Shown here: positions 16,690 through 27,133 of the stretch, piece after piece
How positions within the stretch are numbered: position 1 is the stretch's first letter
How the letters are laid out: every line of letters begins with the position of its first letter
Assembly: GCA_001626765.1 (NCBI GenBank)
Contig: LUOO01000040.1
Span: forward strand, 23,541 to 87,540
Source: Maritimibacter sp. REDSEA-S28_B5
GTDB lineage: Bacteria; Pseudomonadota; Alphaproteobacteria; Rhodobacterales; Rhodobacteraceae
DNA: 64,000 bases
Reading direction: 5' to 3'
Notes under the pieces: model-generated
What the model saw: the letters and a program-made list of their open reading frames with translations, nothing else
Told to the model about the DNA's origin: nothing
The model's database searches: none
Position numbers and translations under genes: made by a program

Positions 16690-17667
16690 ATGACCGTAAA
16701 ACCCATCGCGGTTTCGGTCGGGGAACCGGCCGGGATCGGACCTGAGGTCATTGCGCGCGGCTGGGAACGGCTCGGGCGCGACCTGCCCTTTTTCGTCATC
16801 GGCGATCCGCGGCACATCGACGGGCCGGTCGTGCCCATTTCCCACCCGCGGGAAGCCGAACGGGCGCTGGGATCAGGCGTCCCGGTGCTGGCCCGCGATT
16901 TCGGCGGGCCGCGCGTGCCGGGCGAGGCGCAGGCGGCCCATGCGCCCCATGTGATCGCCGCGATCCGCGAGGCCGTGGCGCTGGTCATGGCCGGGGATGC
17001 CAGCGCGCTTACCACGGCGCCGATCAACAAGAAGGCATTGAAAGACGGGGCCGGGTTCAGCTTTCCGGGCCATACGGAATACCTCGCCCATCTGGCGGGC
17101 ACGCCCGATGTGGTGATGATGCTCGCTTGCCCGGAATTGCGCGTGGTCCCGGCCACGATCCACATCCCCCTGTCAGAGGTCCCGGCCGCGCTGACCCGCG
17201 CAGGTCTGATGAAGACGATCCGCATAACCCATGCAGCCCTGCGCGCGCAGGGCTTTGCCAACCCGCGCATCGCGATCGCGGGCCTCAATCCCCACGCGGG
17301 CGAAGGCGGCGCGATGGGACGCGAGGAGATCGAGATGATCGCCCCCCTCGTGGCCGATCTGCGCGCCGAAGGGCTGGCCATCGCCGGCCCCCTGCCCGCC
17401 GACACGATGTTCCACGCGCGCGCGCGGGACGGCTACGACGTGGCGATCTGCATGTATCACGACCAGGCGCTGGTCCCGATCAAGACCATCGACTTCGCGG
17501 GCGGCGTGAACGTGACGCTGGGCCTGCCCTTCGTGCGCACCTCACCCGATCATGGCACGGCCTATGACATCGCAGGCACGGGTCGCGCCGATCCGACGAG
17601 CTTCATCGCCGCGCTGCGCATGGCACGGGACATGGCGGCGGGTCAGCGCCCGGGGAGCAGCGGATGA
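16690..17667 (+). CDS. pdxA: 4-hydroxythreonine-4-phosphate dehydrogenase
   Basis: PdxA oxidises 4-phosphohydroxy-L-threonine with NAD(P) in the DXP-dependent vitamin B6 pathway. The 325-residue protein shows [12 protein letters not shown] at the N-terminus, [10 protein letters not shown] near residue 115, FPGHTEYLA near 130 with a metal histidine, [10 protein letters not shown] near 200 and the metal/substrate segment [11 protein letters not shown] followed by [16 protein letters not shown] near 250-300. The gene lies nine bases after surA and overlaps rsmA by four bases, the conserved surA-pdxA-rsmA arrangement of alphaproteobacteria. Confidence 0.97.
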   Translation: MTVKPIAVSVGEPAGIGPEVIARGWERLGRDLPFFVIGDPRHIDGPVVPISHPREAERALGSGVPVLARDFGGPRVPGEAQAAHAPHVIAAIREAVALVMAGDASALTTAPINKKALKDGAGFSFPGHTEYLAHLAGTPDVVMMLACPELRVVPATIHIPLSEVPAALTRAGLMKTIRITHAALRAQGFANPRIAIAGLNPHAGEGGAMGREEIEMIAPLVADLRAEGLAIAGPLPADTMFHARARDGYDVAICMYHDQALVPIKTIDFAGGVNVTLGLPFVRTSPDHGTAYDIAGTGRADPTSFIAALRMARDMAAGQRPGSSG

Positions 17668-18506
17668 CCGCGCTCGACGGGCTGCCGCCCCTGCGCGAGG
17701 TGATCGCGACCCATGACCTCAAGGCCAAGAAATCGCTCGGACAGAATTTCCTGCTCGACCTGAACCTCACGGCCAAGATCGCGCGCAAGGCCGGGGACCT
17801 CTCGGCCTGCGACGTGCTCGAGGTCGGCCCCGGCCCCGGCGGGCTGACCCGCGGGCTTCTGGCCGAGGGGGCGCGAAAGGTGCTGGCGGTCGAAAAGGAC
17901 GCCCGCGCCATGGGTGCGTTGGCCGAGATTTCCGCGCATTACCCCGGACGGCTAGAGGTGGTGAACGCCGATGCGCTCGAGATCGACCCGCTCGTCCACC
18001 TGACGCCTCCGATCCGGATCGTGGCGAACCTGCCCTACAACGTCGGAACCGAGTTGCTCACCCGCTGGCTCACGCCCAAGGTCTGGCCACCAGCGTGGGA
18101 GAGCCTGACGCTCATGTTCCAGCGCGAGGTGGCGAACCGTATCGTGGCCAAGCCGGGGTCCAAGACCTATGGTCGGCTCGCGATCCTGTCGCAATGGCGC
18201 ACCGACGCCGAGATCGTCATGGAACTGCCGCCAGAGGCGTTCACGCCCCCTCCCAAGGTTCATTCGGCGGTGGTGCATCTGACCGCCCTGCCCGAGCCGC
18301 GCTATCCGGCGGACGCAGGCGTTCTGTCGCGGGTCACCGCCATGGCGTTCCAGCAGCGGCGCAAGATGTTGCGGGCATCGCTCAAGGGGCTGGGCGGCGA
18401 CGTCGAGGGGCTTCTGGAAGAGGCCGGGATCAAGCCCACGGCGCGGGCCGAGGAAATCGGGCTCGAACACTTCTGCGCGCTCGCGCGGTTGGTGGCGGCG
18501 CGCTGA
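17664..18506 (+). CDS. rsmA: 16S rRNA (adenine1518-N6/adenine1519-N6)-dimethyltransferase
   Basis: RsmA (KsgA) dimethylates two adjacent adenines in the 3' helix of 16S rRNA during small-subunit assembly, using SAM. The 280-residue protein has the family start [11 protein letters not shown], the SAM-binding motif [16 protein letters not shown] near residue 54, and the catalytic NLPYN motif near 115 ([14 protein letters not shown]). The C-terminal helical domain contains [16 protein letters not shown]. It overlaps pdxA by ATGA. The stop is followed by the double-hairpin repeat at 18518, which may end the transcript. Confidence 0.97.
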   Translation: MTALDGLPPLREVIATHDLKAKKSLGQNFLLDLNLTAKIARKAGDLSACDVLEVGPGPGGLTRGLLAEGARKVLAVEKDARAMGALAEISAHYPGRLEVVNADALEIDPLVHLTPPIRIVANLPYNVGTELLTRWLTPKVWPPAWESLTLMFQREVANRIVAKPGSKTYGRLAILSQWRTDAEIVMELPPEAFTPPPKVHSAVVHLTALPEPRYPADAGVLSRVTAMAFQQRRKMLRASLKGLGGDVEGLLEEAGIKPTARAEEIGLEHFCALARLVAAR

Positions 18507-18517
18507 GATGAGTGGTT

Positions 18518-18602
18518 TCGACTTTCGGCTGCGCCGAAAGCCGACCAACTGGGAGGGCTCTGCCCTCCCAGACCCTCCCGGGATATTTATGAACCAGAGA
18601 AG
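18518..18602. repeat. Double-hairpin intergenic repeat, copy 1
   Basis: Hairpin 1 is CTTTCGGC-TGC-GCCGAAAG (18522-18540), with an outer TCG/CGA pair across an A/C mismatch. Hairpin 2 is a 10-base-pair stem with TCT loop (18549-18571). A tail GGATATTTATGAACCAGAGA plus AG (18581-18602) ends at the anmK stop codon. Copy 2 at 40868-40959 has the same architecture, different stem sequences that keep pairing, and an identical tail. Both copies sit between convergent genes, so a bidirectional terminator is one possible role. Confidence 0.85.
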
Positions 18603-19703
18603 CTAGGGACGCGGTTGGCTAAGGATGCCGCCGCCGACGTTGGCCGAAACACCTGTGGTGGTCGGGCAGGACGTGGGCAGGCCGCGGACAACGCGCACGG
18701 CGAGGAAGGCGAAGGCCTGGGCTTCGAGCATGTCGCCATCAAGACCAACATCCTCGACCGGGGCGACGGGACAATCCAGATGCGCCGCGAGGGCGGCCAT
18801 GAGCGTGCGGTTCCGGCGGCCGCCACCACAGACGAGAAGCCGCGCAGGCGGGCTTGGGCAATGCTCCATACCGCGCGCGACGGCAGCGGCGGCGCAGGCG
18901 GTGAGCGTCGCCGCCGCGTCCACGTCGGTGAGCGGCGCGACCGCCTCCAGCAGTCCGTCAAAAGCGTCGCGGTCGAGGGATTTCGGCGGCATCCGGAGAA
19001 AATAGGGATGTTCGAGAAAGGCCGCGACGATGCCTGCGTCCGCCTTTCCCCGGGCCGCGAGCGAGCCGTTTTCGTCATGCGACTGACGGCGGCGGCGTTG
19101 CAGAAGGTCATTGATGGGCGCGTTCGCCGGACCGGTGTCGAAGGCGAGAATCGCCCGCTCGTCTTCGGGCCGCTCGTATGACGGATCGACCCAGGTGATG
19201 TTGCCCACGCCGCCCAGGTTGAGAAAGGCGAGCGGTTCGCGGGCGCCGATGAACTTGGCGAGCGCAAAGTGATAGAAGGGTGCGAGCGGCGCGCCCTCGC
19301 CCCCAAGGGCCACGTCCGTCGAACGGAAGTCCCAGACCACCGTCAGGTTCAGAGCATCGGCAAGCGCCTGACCGTCGCCAGCCTGGTGCGTGCCGCGACC
19401 GCGCGGGTCATGGGCAAGCGTCTGGCCGTGGAAGCCGACGAGATCGACGTTCCGGAAGCGGCCCAGCAGATCGCGGTGAGCGGCGAGCGTGACATCCGCC
19501 GCATCCGCGACGCCCTCCTCGCCCGGCCAGCGCCCGAGGGCCGCCCGCAAGGTCGCGGCTTCGTTGTCGGAATAGGCCTGATAGGCGCTGTCGCCGAAGG
19601 CAAAGATCCGGTAGCCGTCGGTCTCGACCATCGCCGCATCGACGCCGTCGAGCGACGTGCCGGACATCGCCCCCAGTGCCCAGATCGGACCCTTTGTCTT
19701 CAT
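18603..19703 (-). CDS. anmK: Anhydro-N-acetylmuramic acid kinase
   Basis: AnmK converts 1,6-anhydro-MurNAc, released from murein during wall turnover, to MurNAc-6-phosphate using ATP. The 366-residue protein starts with the ATP-binding [14 protein letters not shown] motif and contains [41 protein letters not shown] and a late [14 protein letters not shown] segment, all typical. The start at 19703 has AGGGA upstream; a longer frame reaches 19772 but lacks homology. It is divergent from tyrS with a short intergenic region of about 67 bases, a common neighbour pair in Rhodobacteraceae. Confidence 0.95.
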   Translation of the reverse strand: MKTKGPIWALGAMSGTSLDGVDAAMVETDGYRIFAFGDSAYQAYSDNEAATLRAALGRWPGEEGVADAADVTLAAHRDLLGRFRNVDLVGFHGQTLAHDPRGRGTHQAGDGQALADALNLTVVWDFRSTDVALGGEGAPLAPFYHFALAKFIGAREPLAFLNLGGVGNITWVDPSYERPEDERAILAFDTGPANAPINDLLQRRRRQSHDENGSLAARGKADAGIVAAFLEHPYFLRMPPKSLDRDAFDGLLEAVAPLTDVDAAATLTACAAAAVARGMEHCPSPPARLLVCGGGRRNRTLMAALAAHLDCPVAPVEDVGLDGDMLEAQAFAFLAVRVVRGLPTSCPTTTGVSANVGGGILSQPRP

Positions 19704-19770
19704 GGCTTTCCCTCTGCCCTTGCGGGCTTTATAGAAAGCCCTCGAACGCCAGACAATGGATGGAAAGACC

Positions 19771-21054
19771 ATGACCTACCACCCGAAATCGGACTTCATG
19801 CGCGTGATGATCGAGCGCGGCTATCTGGCCGACTGCACCGATTATCAGGCGCTCGACGAGGCTTTGGTGAACGGGGTGGTGACCGCCTATATCGGCTATG
19901 ACGCGACCGCCAAGTCGCTGCACGTGGGCCATCTGCTCAACATCATGATGCTGCGCTGGCTGCAAAAGACTGGGCACAAGCCGATCACCCTGATGGGCGG
20001 CGGAACGACCAAGGTGGGCGACCCGAGCTTCCGGTCGGACGAGCGGCCCCTGCTGGGTCCGGAGCAGATCGACGCGAATATTGCCGGGATGAAGCAGGTC
20101 TTTGCGAAGTATCTGTCGTATGGTGAGGGCCACATGCCCTCAAGTAGCGAAGCGGTAGGGCAAAATAATGCCGCGCTCATGCTCAACAACGCCGAATGGC
20201 TCGACGGGCTCAATTACCTCGAGTTCCTGCGCGACATCGGGCGGCACTTCAGCGTGAACCGGATGCTGTCCTTTGAGTCCGTGAAATCGCGCCTCGACCG
20301 CGAGCAGTCGCTGTCGTTTCTCGAATTCAACTACATGATTTTGCAGGCCTATGACTTCCTCGAACTGAACCGCCGCTACGGCTGCGTGCTGCAGATGGGC
20401 GGGTCGGACCAGTGGGGCAACATCGTCAACGGGATCGACCTCACGCGCCGGGTGCTGGACCATGAGATCTATGGGCTGACGTCACCGCTGCTCACGACCT
20501 CGGACGGCAAGAAGATGGGCAAATCGCAAGGCGGGGCCATGTGGCTTAACGCCGACATGCTGTCGCCGTACGAGTTCTGGCAGTTCTGGCGCAACACCAC
20601 CGACGCGGACGTGGGACGGTTCCTCAAGCTCTATACCGAGCTGCCCATCGAAGAATGCGAGCGGCTTGCGGCTCTGCCGGGTCACCAGATCAACGATGCC
20701 AAGATCGTGCTGGCCAACGAGGTGACGACGCTGTGCCACGGGGCCGAGGCGGCCAAGACGGCGGAGGCCACCGCGCGCGAAGTGTTCGAGAAGGGCGGTG
20801 TCGGGGACGATTTGCCGACGCTCGTCGTGACGGCGGAGGAAGTGGGCGACGGGATTTCCATCGTGCAGCTGATCACGCGGTCGGGGCTTGCCGCTACGGG
20901 CAAGGAGGCCAAGCGCCTCATCGCCGACAAGGGTGCCAAGCTGAACGACGCCGATGTGACCGACGGTGGACTGATGATCACGCAGGCGGATCTGGCTGCG
21001 CCGATCAAGCTGTCGGCGGGCAAGAAGCGTCACGCGCTGGTTACTCTGGGCTAA
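19771..21054 (+). CDS. tyrS: Tyrosyl-tRNA synthetase
   Basis: This class I synthetase attaches tyrosine to tRNA-Tyr. The 427-residue enzyme has the HIGH-type motif as HVGHLL near residue 48, the tyrosine-site segment [13 protein letters not shown] near 210, the KMSKS-type motif as KKMGKSQGG near 250, and a C-terminal S4 RNA-binding domain ([20 protein letters not shown]). The ATG at 19771 is preferred because GGAAAG lies ahead of it; an in-frame ATG at 19756 would add five residues. Confidence 0.97.
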   Translation: MTYHPKSDFMRVMIERGYLADCTDYQALDEALVNGVVTAYIGYDATAKSLHVGHLLNIMMLRWLQKTGHKPITLMGGGTTKVGDPSFRSDERPLLGPEQIDANIAGMKQVFAKYLSYGEGHMPSSSEAVGQNNAALMLNNAEWLDGLNYLEFLRDIGRHFSVNRMLSFESVKSRLDREQSLSFLEFNYMILQAYDFLELNRRYGCVLQMGGSDQWGNIVNGIDLTRRVLDHEIYGLTSPLLTTSDGKKMGKSQGGAMWLNADMLSPYEFWQFWRNTTDADVGRFLKLYTELPIEECERLAALPGHQINDAKIVLANEVTTLCHGAEAAKTAEATAREVFEKGGVGDDLPTLVVTAEEVGDGISIVQLITRSGLAATGKEAKRLIADKGAKLNDADVTDGGLMITQADLAAPIKLSAGKKRHALVTLG

Positions 21055-21108
21055 GGGAATGGGACGCGTGGCATTGGTCCGGCGCGCCCTTCCCCCGGTC
21101 TGAACGCG

Positions 21109-22293
21109 ATGGCGAAACCGCACCATTATCGCACGATCATCCTTGGCGCAGGCGCGGCGGGGCTTCTCTGTGCCGCCCATGCCGGGGGCGATACGCTGGT
21201 CATCGACCATGCCGCGAAGCCCGCCGAGAAGGTGCGGATTTCCGGTGGCGGCCGGTGCAACTTCACGAACCTGGACGTGACGCCGTTCAATTTCCTGAGC
21301 CAGAACAGGCATTTCCACAAGTCCGCCCTTGCGCGCTACACGCAATGGGATTTCATCGACCTTGTCGCGAAACACGGCATCGCCTACCACGAGAAAACGC
21401 TGGGGCAGCTGTTTTGCGACGACAAATCCACGCAGATCGTAAGCCTGCTAACGACTGAGGCCGCGAAAGCCGGGGCGCAGGTGCTCTTGGACACCCAGAT
21501 CACCGGCGTGACTCATGCAGACAACCGCTTCACCGTGAGCACCTCGCGCGGTGCCTATACCTGTGACAACCTCGTCCTCGCGACGGGCGGCAAGTCGATC
21601 CCCAAGATGGGGGCGACGGGGCTTGCCTATGACCTCGCAAGCCAGTTCGGACACGACATCGTCGAGACGCGACCCGCGCTCGTGCCCTTTACCTTCGGTG
21701 ACCGGTTCGCGTCGATCTCGGGCACGGCGGCGCGCGCGACGGTGTCCAAAGACGACGCATCCTTTCCCGAGTCAGTGCTCTTTACCCATCGCGGCATGTC
21801 CGGACCCGCGATCCTGCAAATCTCGTCCTACTGGCGAGAGGGCGAGGCGGTGCATGTGGACCTGATCCCCGACACCGACCTCTACGGGATCCTGCGCGAC
21901 CAACGGCAGCGCGAGGGGCGGCGGGCGCTGACCACCGAACTCTCGCGCCACCTGCCCGCCCGGCTCGTCGATCACCTTGCGCCCGAACTCCACCTCACCG
22001 GCAACCTTGCCGACCAATCCGACGAGAGGCTCAAGGCGCTCGACGCGGCGCTGCGCGACTGGGTGCTCACCCCCACGGGGTCCGAAGGCTACCGCACCGC
22101 CGAGGTCACGCTGGGCGGCATTTCTACCGAGGGTCTGTCGTCCAAGACCATGATGTCCAAGCACATGCCCGGCCTTTTCGTCATCGGAGAGGCGGTCGAT
22201 GTGACCGGCTGGCTGGGCGGCTACAACTTCCAGTGGGCGTGGTCGTCGGCCCATGCCGCCGGAACCGCCATCGCACGCGGTTTGGCGCTTTAA
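21109..22293 (+). CDS. FAD-dependent oxidoreductase of the HI0933/YhiN family
   Basis: The 394-residue flavoprotein has the N-terminal dinucleotide-binding loop ILGAGAAGLLCAAHA, the family signature KVRISGGGRCNFTNLD near residue 45, ATGGKSIPKMGATGLAYD near 165, and the C-terminal FAD segment FVIGEAVDVTGWLGGYNFQW near 365, followed by A/S-rich helix residues. The family is widespread but its physiological substrate is not firmly known. It lies 54 bases after tyrS on the same strand, and xth follows by 46 bases, so readthrough from tyrS is possible. Confidence 0.88.
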   Translation: MAKPHHYRTIILGAGAAGLLCAAHAGGDTLVIDHAAKPAEKVRISGGGRCNFTNLDVTPFNFLSQNRHFHKSALARYTQWDFIDLVAKHGIAYHEKTLGQLFCDDKSTQIVSLLTTEAAKAGAQVLLDTQITGVTHADNRFTVSTSRGAYTCDNLVLATGGKSIPKMGATGLAYDLASQFGHDIVETRPALVPFTFGDRFASISGTAARATVSKDDASFPESVLFTHRGMSGPAILQISSYWREGEAVHVDLIPDTDLYGILRDQRQREGRRALTTELSRHLPARLVDHLAPELHLTGNLADQSDERLKALDAALRDWVLTPTGSEGYRTAEVTLGGISTEGLSSKTMMSKHMPGLFVIGEAVDVTGWLGGYNFQWAWSSAHAAGTAIARGLAL

Positions 22294-22339
22294 CCGACCG
22301 GCACGCACCGCTAGGCTGACCCCAACAACAGGAGCGCCC

Positions 22340-23143
22340 ATGAAAATCGCGAGCTTCAACATCAACGGGGTCAAGGCCCGCCTGCCCGCCGTGACCGACT
22401 GGCTGAAAGAGGCTGAGCCCGATGTGGTGATATTTCAGGAGATCAAGTCGGTCGATGAAAATTTCCCGCGCGAGGCCTTCGAGGAACTTGGCTACAACGT
22501 CGAAACCCATGGGCAGAAGTCCTTCAACGGCGTCGCGATCCTTTCCAAGCGCCCGCTCGAGGATGTGACGCGCGGGCTTGCGGGGGCGACAGGCACCGGG
22601 CGCGACGGCGAGGATGACGAACAGGCGCGCTACATCGAGGCGACCGTGATGGGCGATAGCCATTCGGTGCGGATCTGCGGACTTTATCTGCCCAACGGCA
22701 ACCCCGTGGGCGACGAGAAATTCGCCTATAAACTCCGTTGGATGGAGCGGCTCGAGGCGCGGGCGAAGGAGCTTCTGGCGCTTGAACAACCGTTTCTCAT
22801 GGCCGGCGATTACAATATCATCCCGCAGGGGATCGACGCGCTGCATCCGGAAAACTGGCGCGAGGATGCGCTGTTTCAGCCCGAAAGCCGGGGCGCCTTC
22901 TGGAAGCTCTGCAACCTGGGATTGACCGATGCCTTCCGTGCGCGCAATCAGGCCGCCGAGCAGTTCACCTTCTGGGATTTCCAACGCGGCGCCTGGCAGC
23001 GCAACGACGGCATCCGCATCGACCATTTCCTGCTGTCGCCGCAATGCGCCGACCTGCTCATCGACTGCCAGATCGACAAAGAGGTTCGGGGGCGTGACAA
23101 ACCATCGGACCACGTGCCGATCTGGGTGGAACTCGCCGCGTAA
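22340..23143 (+). CDS. xth: Exodeoxyribonuclease III
   Basis: Exonuclease III is an AP endonuclease and 3'-exonuclease of base-excision repair. The 267-residue protein has the metal and catalytic residues of the family: SFNINGVKARL at the start, FQEIKSVDENFP with the metal-binding glutamate near 34, GLYLPNGNP near 115, AGDYNIIPQGIDA near 155 and the final RIDHFLLSP and DKPSDHVPIW with the catalytic histidine. The start at 22340 has GGAG seven bases upstream. It is followed after nine bases by the nucleoside hydrolase. Confidence 0.95.
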   Translation: MKIASFNINGVKARLPAVTDWLKEAEPDVVIFQEIKSVDENFPREAFEELGYNVETHGQKSFNGVAILSKRPLEDVTRGLAGATGTGRDGEDDEQARYIEATVMGDSHSVRICGLYLPNGNPVGDEKFAYKLRWMERLEARAKELLALEQPFLMAGDYNIIPQGIDALHPENWREDALFQPESRGAFWKLCNLGLTDAFRARNQAAEQFTFWDFQRGAWQRNDGIRIDHFLLSPQCADLLIDCQIDKEVRGRDKPSDHVPIWVELAA

Positions 23144-23152
23144 GAGGCTCGA

Positions 23153-24091
23153 ATGGCTCGTAAAATCATAATTGACACCGATCCGGGTCAGGACGATGCG
23201 GTCGCTATCCTTCTCGCCCTCGCCTCGCCCGAGCTTGAGGTTCTGGGCATCACGGCGGTGGCGGGAAACGTGCCCCTGCCGCTGACGGCCAAGAACGCTC
23301 GGATCATCTGCGAGGTGGCCGGTAGGCCCGAAACGCCAGTGTTCGCGGGCTGCGACGCGCCGCTCACGCGCCCGCTTGTGTCGGCGGAGCACGTCCATGG
23401 GCGTACCGGCCTCGACGGGCCGGAGTTGTGGGAGCCGGAGATGGCGCTCCAGTCCCAGCACGCCGTGGATTTCATCATCGAGACGCTCAGGACCGAGCCC
23501 CTCGGCAAGGTGACGCTGGCCACCCTTGGCCCGCTCACCAACATCGGCAAAGCGTTCAGCCAGGCCCCCGACATCATCCCCAACGTGGCCGAAATCGTCG
23601 CCATGGGCGGGGCCTATTTCGAGGTGGGCAACATCACCCCGGCGGCCGAGTTCAACATCTACGTCGATCCCGAAGCCGCTGACATCGTTCTGAAATCTGG
23701 CGTGAAGATCACGATCATGCCACTCGACCTCACCCACAAGGCACTGGTCACGAAGCGCCGCAACGACGCCTTTCGCTCGCTTGGCAATCGCACCGGCACC
23801 TTCACCGCGGAAATGACCGAGTTCTTCGAACGCTTCGACAAGGAGAAATACGGCTCCGAAGGTGCGCCGCTGCATGATCCGACCGTAATCGCCTATCTGC
23901 TCGCGCCCGAGCTTTTCACGGGCCGATTCATCAACGTCGAGGTCGAGACGCAGTCCGACCTGACGCTGGGCATGACGGTGGCCGACTGGTGGGGGGTCAC
24001 CGATCGAGCTCCGAATGCCACTTTCATGGGGGACATCGACGCGGACGGCTTCTTCACGCTTCTCACCCAGCGGCTTGCACGGCTCCCCTAG
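23153..24091 (+). CDS. Inosine/uridine-preferring nucleoside hydrolase family protein
   Basis: This 312-residue enzyme would hydrolyse the N-glycosidic bond of ribonucleosides for salvage. The calcium-binding N-terminal motif is [11 protein letters not shown] at about 8-18. [11 protein letters not shown] near 125, [20 protein letters not shown] near 150-170 and the active-site region [11 protein letters not shown] near 240 follow. Family members of this type act on purine or pyrimidine nucleosides, and the substrate range cannot be read from the sequence. It lies in a plus-strand run with xth and selO. Confidence 0.92.
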   Translation: MARKIIIDTDPGQDDAVAILLALASPELEVLGITAVAGNVPLPLTAKNARIICEVAGRPETPVFAGCDAPLTRPLVSAEHVHGRTGLDGPELWEPEMALQSQHAVDFIIETLRTEPLGKVTLATLGPLTNIGKAFSQAPDIIPNVAEIVAMGGAYFEVGNITPAAEFNIYVDPEAADIVLKSGVKITIMPLDLTHKALVTKRRNDAFRSLGNRTGTFTAEMTEFFERFDKEKYGSEGAPLHDPTVIAYLLAPELFTGRFINVEVETQSDLTLGMTVADWWGVTDRAPNATFMGDIDADGFFTLLTQRLARLP

Positions 24092-24110
24092 GGTGCCTAC
24101 CTCCTGTGGC

Positions 24111-25523
24111 ATGAAAGCCGCCTTCGACAATTCCTTCGCCCGCCTGCCCGGTCAGTTCTATGCCAAGCAGGCCCCCGTTCCTGTTCCCGCCCCGCGTCTG
24201 TTCGCAGTCAACCGGGAGCTTGCGACGCGCCTTGGCATCGACCCCGACAGCCTGACCGCCGAGGAGCTTGCGGGCAACGCCGTGCCCGAGGGTGCCGAAC
24301 CGCTCGCGCAGCTTTACGCGGGCCACCAGTTCGGGAATTTCGTGCCGCAACTAGGCGACGGTCGCGCGCTGCTTCTGGGAGAAGTGGTCGATGTGGACGG
24401 CAAGCGGCGGGACATCCAGTTGAAGGGTGCAGGGCGCACCGCCTTTTCCCGTGGCGGCGACGGACGTGCATGGCTCGGCCCGGTCCTGCGGGAATACGTG
24501 GTGTCCGAGGCGATGCATGCGCTCGGGATCCTCACGACGCGGGCGCTGGCCGCCGTCACCACCGGCGAGGACGTGGTCCGCGAAACGATCCTGCCCGGCG
24601 CGATCCTGACGCGCGTGGCCTCGTCGCATCTGAGGGTGGGCAGCTTTCAGGCGTTCGGCGCGCGTGGCGATACCGAGGCGTTGCGGCTCCTCACCGAACA
24701 CGCCATCGCGCGACATTACCCCGAGGCGGATGGCGCGCTTGGACTACTCAAAGCGGTGACCGAGGCGCAGGCGAAACTCATCGCCGCGTGGATGTCGGTG
24801 GGGTTCATCCATGGGGTGATGAATACCGACAACATGGCGATTTCCGGCGAGACCATCGACTATGGCCCCTGCGCCTTCATGGATGCCTATCATCCGGCGA
24901 CAGTGTTTTCCTCGATCGACCAGCAGGGGCGCTATGCCTACCAGAACCAGCCCAACATCGGCATCTGGAACCTTGCGCAGCTCGCTACCGCGCTTCTCCC
25001 GCTCATCGACACGGACAGCGACGCCGCCATCGACAAGGCCGAAGAGGTGCTGCACGGCTTTCCCGATCTGTTCGGGGCCGAATGGATACGTCTGTTCCGG
25101 GCCAAGATTGGCCTCGTCACCGCAGAGGACGGCGACGGCGCGCTCATCCAGGGGCTGCTCGGTCGCATGGCCTCGGGGCAAGCGGATTTCACCAATACCT
25201 TCCGGGCTTTGGCCAAGGGCGATGCGTCGGGCGAATTGACCGAAACGGGTGCCTGGGACAGTTGGGCATCTGACTGGCAGGCGCGTTTGGATCGCGAGCC
25301 AGGCGATACGGCGGCCATAATGCGGGCCGCGAACCCCGCCGTGATCCCGCGCAATCACCGCGTGGAAGAGATGATCAAGGCAGCGGTGGCGGGCGATTAC
25401 ACGCCCTTCGAACGGCTGAACGAGGTTCTGGCGCGTCCTTACGAAGACGGGCCCCTCACAGAGGACTATGCCCGCCCGCCCAAGCCCGCGGAACGGGTCC
25501 TGCGCACCTTCTGCGGCACCTGA
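24111..25523 (+). CDS. selO: SelO (YdiU) family protein adenylyltransferase
   Basis: SelO is a pseudokinase-fold enzyme that transfers AMP from ATP to protein hydroxyls and is linked to redox stress responses. The 470-residue protein has [20 protein letters not shown] near 65-85, [20 protein letters not shown] near 105, [10 protein letters not shown] near 170, and [20 protein letters not shown] near 230-250, where the asparagine and DYG aspartate bind metal. It ends FCGT, with cysteine third from the end, the position held by selenocysteine in animal SelO. The ATG at 24111 begins the homology, although the frame is open earlier. Confidence 0.95.
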   Translation: MKAAFDNSFARLPGQFYAKQAPVPVPAPRLFAVNRELATRLGIDPDSLTAEELAGNAVPEGAEPLAQLYAGHQFGNFVPQLGDGRALLLGEVVDVDGKRRDIQLKGAGRTAFSRGGDGRAWLGPVLREYVVSEAMHALGILTTRALAAVTTGEDVVRETILPGAILTRVASSHLRVGSFQAFGARGDTEALRLLTEHAIARHYPEADGALGLLKAVTEAQAKLIAAWMSVGFIHGVMNTDNMAISGETIDYGPCAFMDAYHPATVFSSIDQQGRYAYQNQPNIGIWNLAQLATALLPLIDTDSDAAIDKAEEVLHGFPDLFGAEWIRLFRAKIGLVTAEDGDGALIQGLLGRMASGQADFTNTFRALAKGDASGELTETGAWDSWASDWQARLDREPGDTAAIMRAANPAVIPRNHRVEEMIKAAVAGDYTPFERLNEVLARPYEDGPLTEDYARPPKPAERVLRTFCGT

Positions 25524-25547
25524 TCAGAGAGGCCCTCAAGCCTGTCG

Positions 25548-26357
25548 TCAGGCGGGCGTAGCCTCGTTTCCCCCGGCCTTTTCACCCTTTTCTTCTGCCT
25601 TCTCGACACGGATTTCACACTCGGACAGTTCCGCCTCGAGCGCCCTGATCTGCTGGCGCAGCTTCGAAGCCCGCCCTTCACGGTCATCGTCGGTTTCTCC
25701 TCGCTCGTCCTGAACGAGCTGCTCGCTGCCCCGCCGGAAGAACCGGCGATTTCTCAGCATAAACTCGGCAATGACGCCCATCGGCCCGGCGCGCATCCGC
25801 CAGCGCAGGAAGGCATAGCCCATCGCGGCCCCGACGCCCGCACCGACGCAATCGACAATGAGATCACCCATCGTGTCCATGAGACCCGATTTCTGCATGT
25901 TGGTGCCGAAGGTCTGGTCCATCGCGAACTCGAAAATCTCCCACACCACGCCGATGGTGACGGCGAAGGAAAACGAAATCCCCGCCACCGCATAGGGCGG
26001 TGCCGCGTAACGGTCGCCCTCGAACATGAGCAGCGTAAGCACGCAGCCGACGATGCCGAACCCGATGGCCGAGGCGCCGTGCAGCGCCATGTCCCACCAC
26101 CAGAACCGGTCGTAGAACTTGTAGGCCTCGCCCAAGAAGATCGTGCCGAAGAGAAACAGCACGATTCCGGTATAGAAATAGACCGGGATGCGCAGGTGCA
26201 GCCGCTCGGCCATATAGGCGGGCGCCATGGTCAGCGCGAGGGTGGCAAGGCCGACGGCCCCGATCATGTAGTCGCGCAGGACAAAGGCCGCGAGGCTCGC
26301 GATGACGAGCACGGCCCAGACGGCATAGGTGACCAAGGAGTGACGACGCATGAACAT
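25548..26357 (-). CDS. Multi-pass membrane protein with C-terminal coiled coil (YjdF/DUF2238-like)
   Basis: The 269-residue protein has about six or seven hydrophobic helices in its first 200 residues, with conserved-looking loops FYDRFWWWDMALHGASAIGF and VWEIFEFAMDQTFGTNMQKS followed by MDTMGDLIVDCVG. This His/Glu/Asp pattern resembles YjdF-like membrane proteins of unknown function. The last ~70 residues are charged and heptad-like (SKLRQQIRALEAELSECEI), probably cytoplasmic and coiled coil, ending in an A/E/K-rich tail. It converges on selO with 24 bases between, and is divergent from the nuclease-like gene at 26423. Confidence 0.65.
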   Translation of the reverse strand: MFMRRHSLVTYAVWAVLVIASLAAFVLRDYMIGAVGLATLALTMAPAYMAERLHLRIPVYFYTGIVLFLFGTIFLGEAYKFYDRFWWWDMALHGASAIGFGIVGCVLTLLMFEGDRYAAPPYAVAGISFSFAVTIGVVWEIFEFAMDQTFGTNMQKSGLMDTMGDLIVDCVGAGVGAAMGYAFLRWRMRAGPMGVIAEFMLRNRRFFRRGSEQLVQDERGETDDDREGRASKLRQQIRALEAELSECEIRVEKAEEKGEKAGGNEATPA

Positions 26358-26422
26358 GACTGTGAAATGCCCCTGAACTTCATCCTGTTCCCTGCGTTGA
26401 AAAAGGACCTTATGAGGGTGAC

Positions 26423-27133
26423 ATGAAAGTTGCGAGTTACAATATCCGCAAGGCGGTTGGACGGGACCGCCGCCGCGATCCGGCCCGGATCCTGGACGTG
26501 CTCAACACGCTCGATGCGGATGTGGTGGTCTTGCAGGAGGCCGACCGGCGTCTTGGCCAACGCCCTGCCGCCCTGCCGCCGCGCATGATCCTGGATCACA
26601 GCGATTTCGTGCCTGCGCCCCTGGCCGTGAACGACGTTTCGCTGGGCTGGCACGGCAATGCGGTGCTCGTGAAACGGGGGGTCGAGATCACGGGTTGCAC
26701 GCGGATCGACCTACCGTTCTTCGAGCCGCGCGGCGCTGTCGCGGTCGAGATCGAGGACCATTTCCGCGTGGTGGGTGTCCACCTTGGCCTTCTGCGCCGT
26801 CACCGTCACGGCCAGTTGCGCCAACTTCGCAGCATCCTTTCTGAAAACGCGATGCCCACGGCCATTCTGGGCGACTTCAACGAATGGTCGAAGCTCGGCG
26901 GGATGGAGGAGCTGGGGGCCGATTTCCACCTGCACCTGCCGGGGCCGAGCTTTCCGACCCTGCGCCCCACCGCGATGCTTGACCGGGTGGCGCTAACCCA
27001 TGACATCGAATTGCGCGACAAGGGCGTGATGGCCACGGAACTGACACGTATCGCTTCGGATCACCTGCCGGTCTGGGTCAACCTCACTCTGCCGGGTGCG
27101 GCCGCGCCACGCGCCGCTTCGGCGGGCGGTTGA
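26423..27133 (+). CDS. Endonuclease/exonuclease/phosphatase family protein
   Basis: The 236-residue protein has the four-layer nuclease/phosphatase fold of the EEP superfamily: MKVASYNIRKAVGRD at the start, VVLQEADRRLG with the metal glutamate near 38, GVHLGLLRRHRHGQL near 113, ILGDFNEW near 150 and a final ASDHLPVWVNL with the catalytic histidine. It may cleave DNA or dephosphorylate a small molecule or lipid; the sequence does not decide. The last 50 bases overlap the 3' end of the EamA transporter on the other strand. GGGTGAC lies immediately upstream of the start. Confidence 0.85.
   Translation: MKVASYNIRKAVGRDRRRDPARILDVLNTLDADVVVLQEADRRLGQRPAALPPRMILDHSDFVPAPLAVNDVSLGWHGNAVLVKRGVEITGCTRIDLPFFEPRGAVAVEIEDHFRVVGVHLGLLRRHRHGQLRQLRSILSENAMPTAILGDFNEWSKLGGMEELGADFHLHLPGPSFPTLRPTAMLDRVALTHDIELRDKGVMATELTRIASDHLPVWVNLTLPGAAAPRAASAGG

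Noticed and set aside
22181..24130. A 649-codon minus-strand open frame opposite xth and the nucleoside hydrolase
   Set aside because: Both plus-strand genes carry full catalytic motifs; the antisense frame has none.
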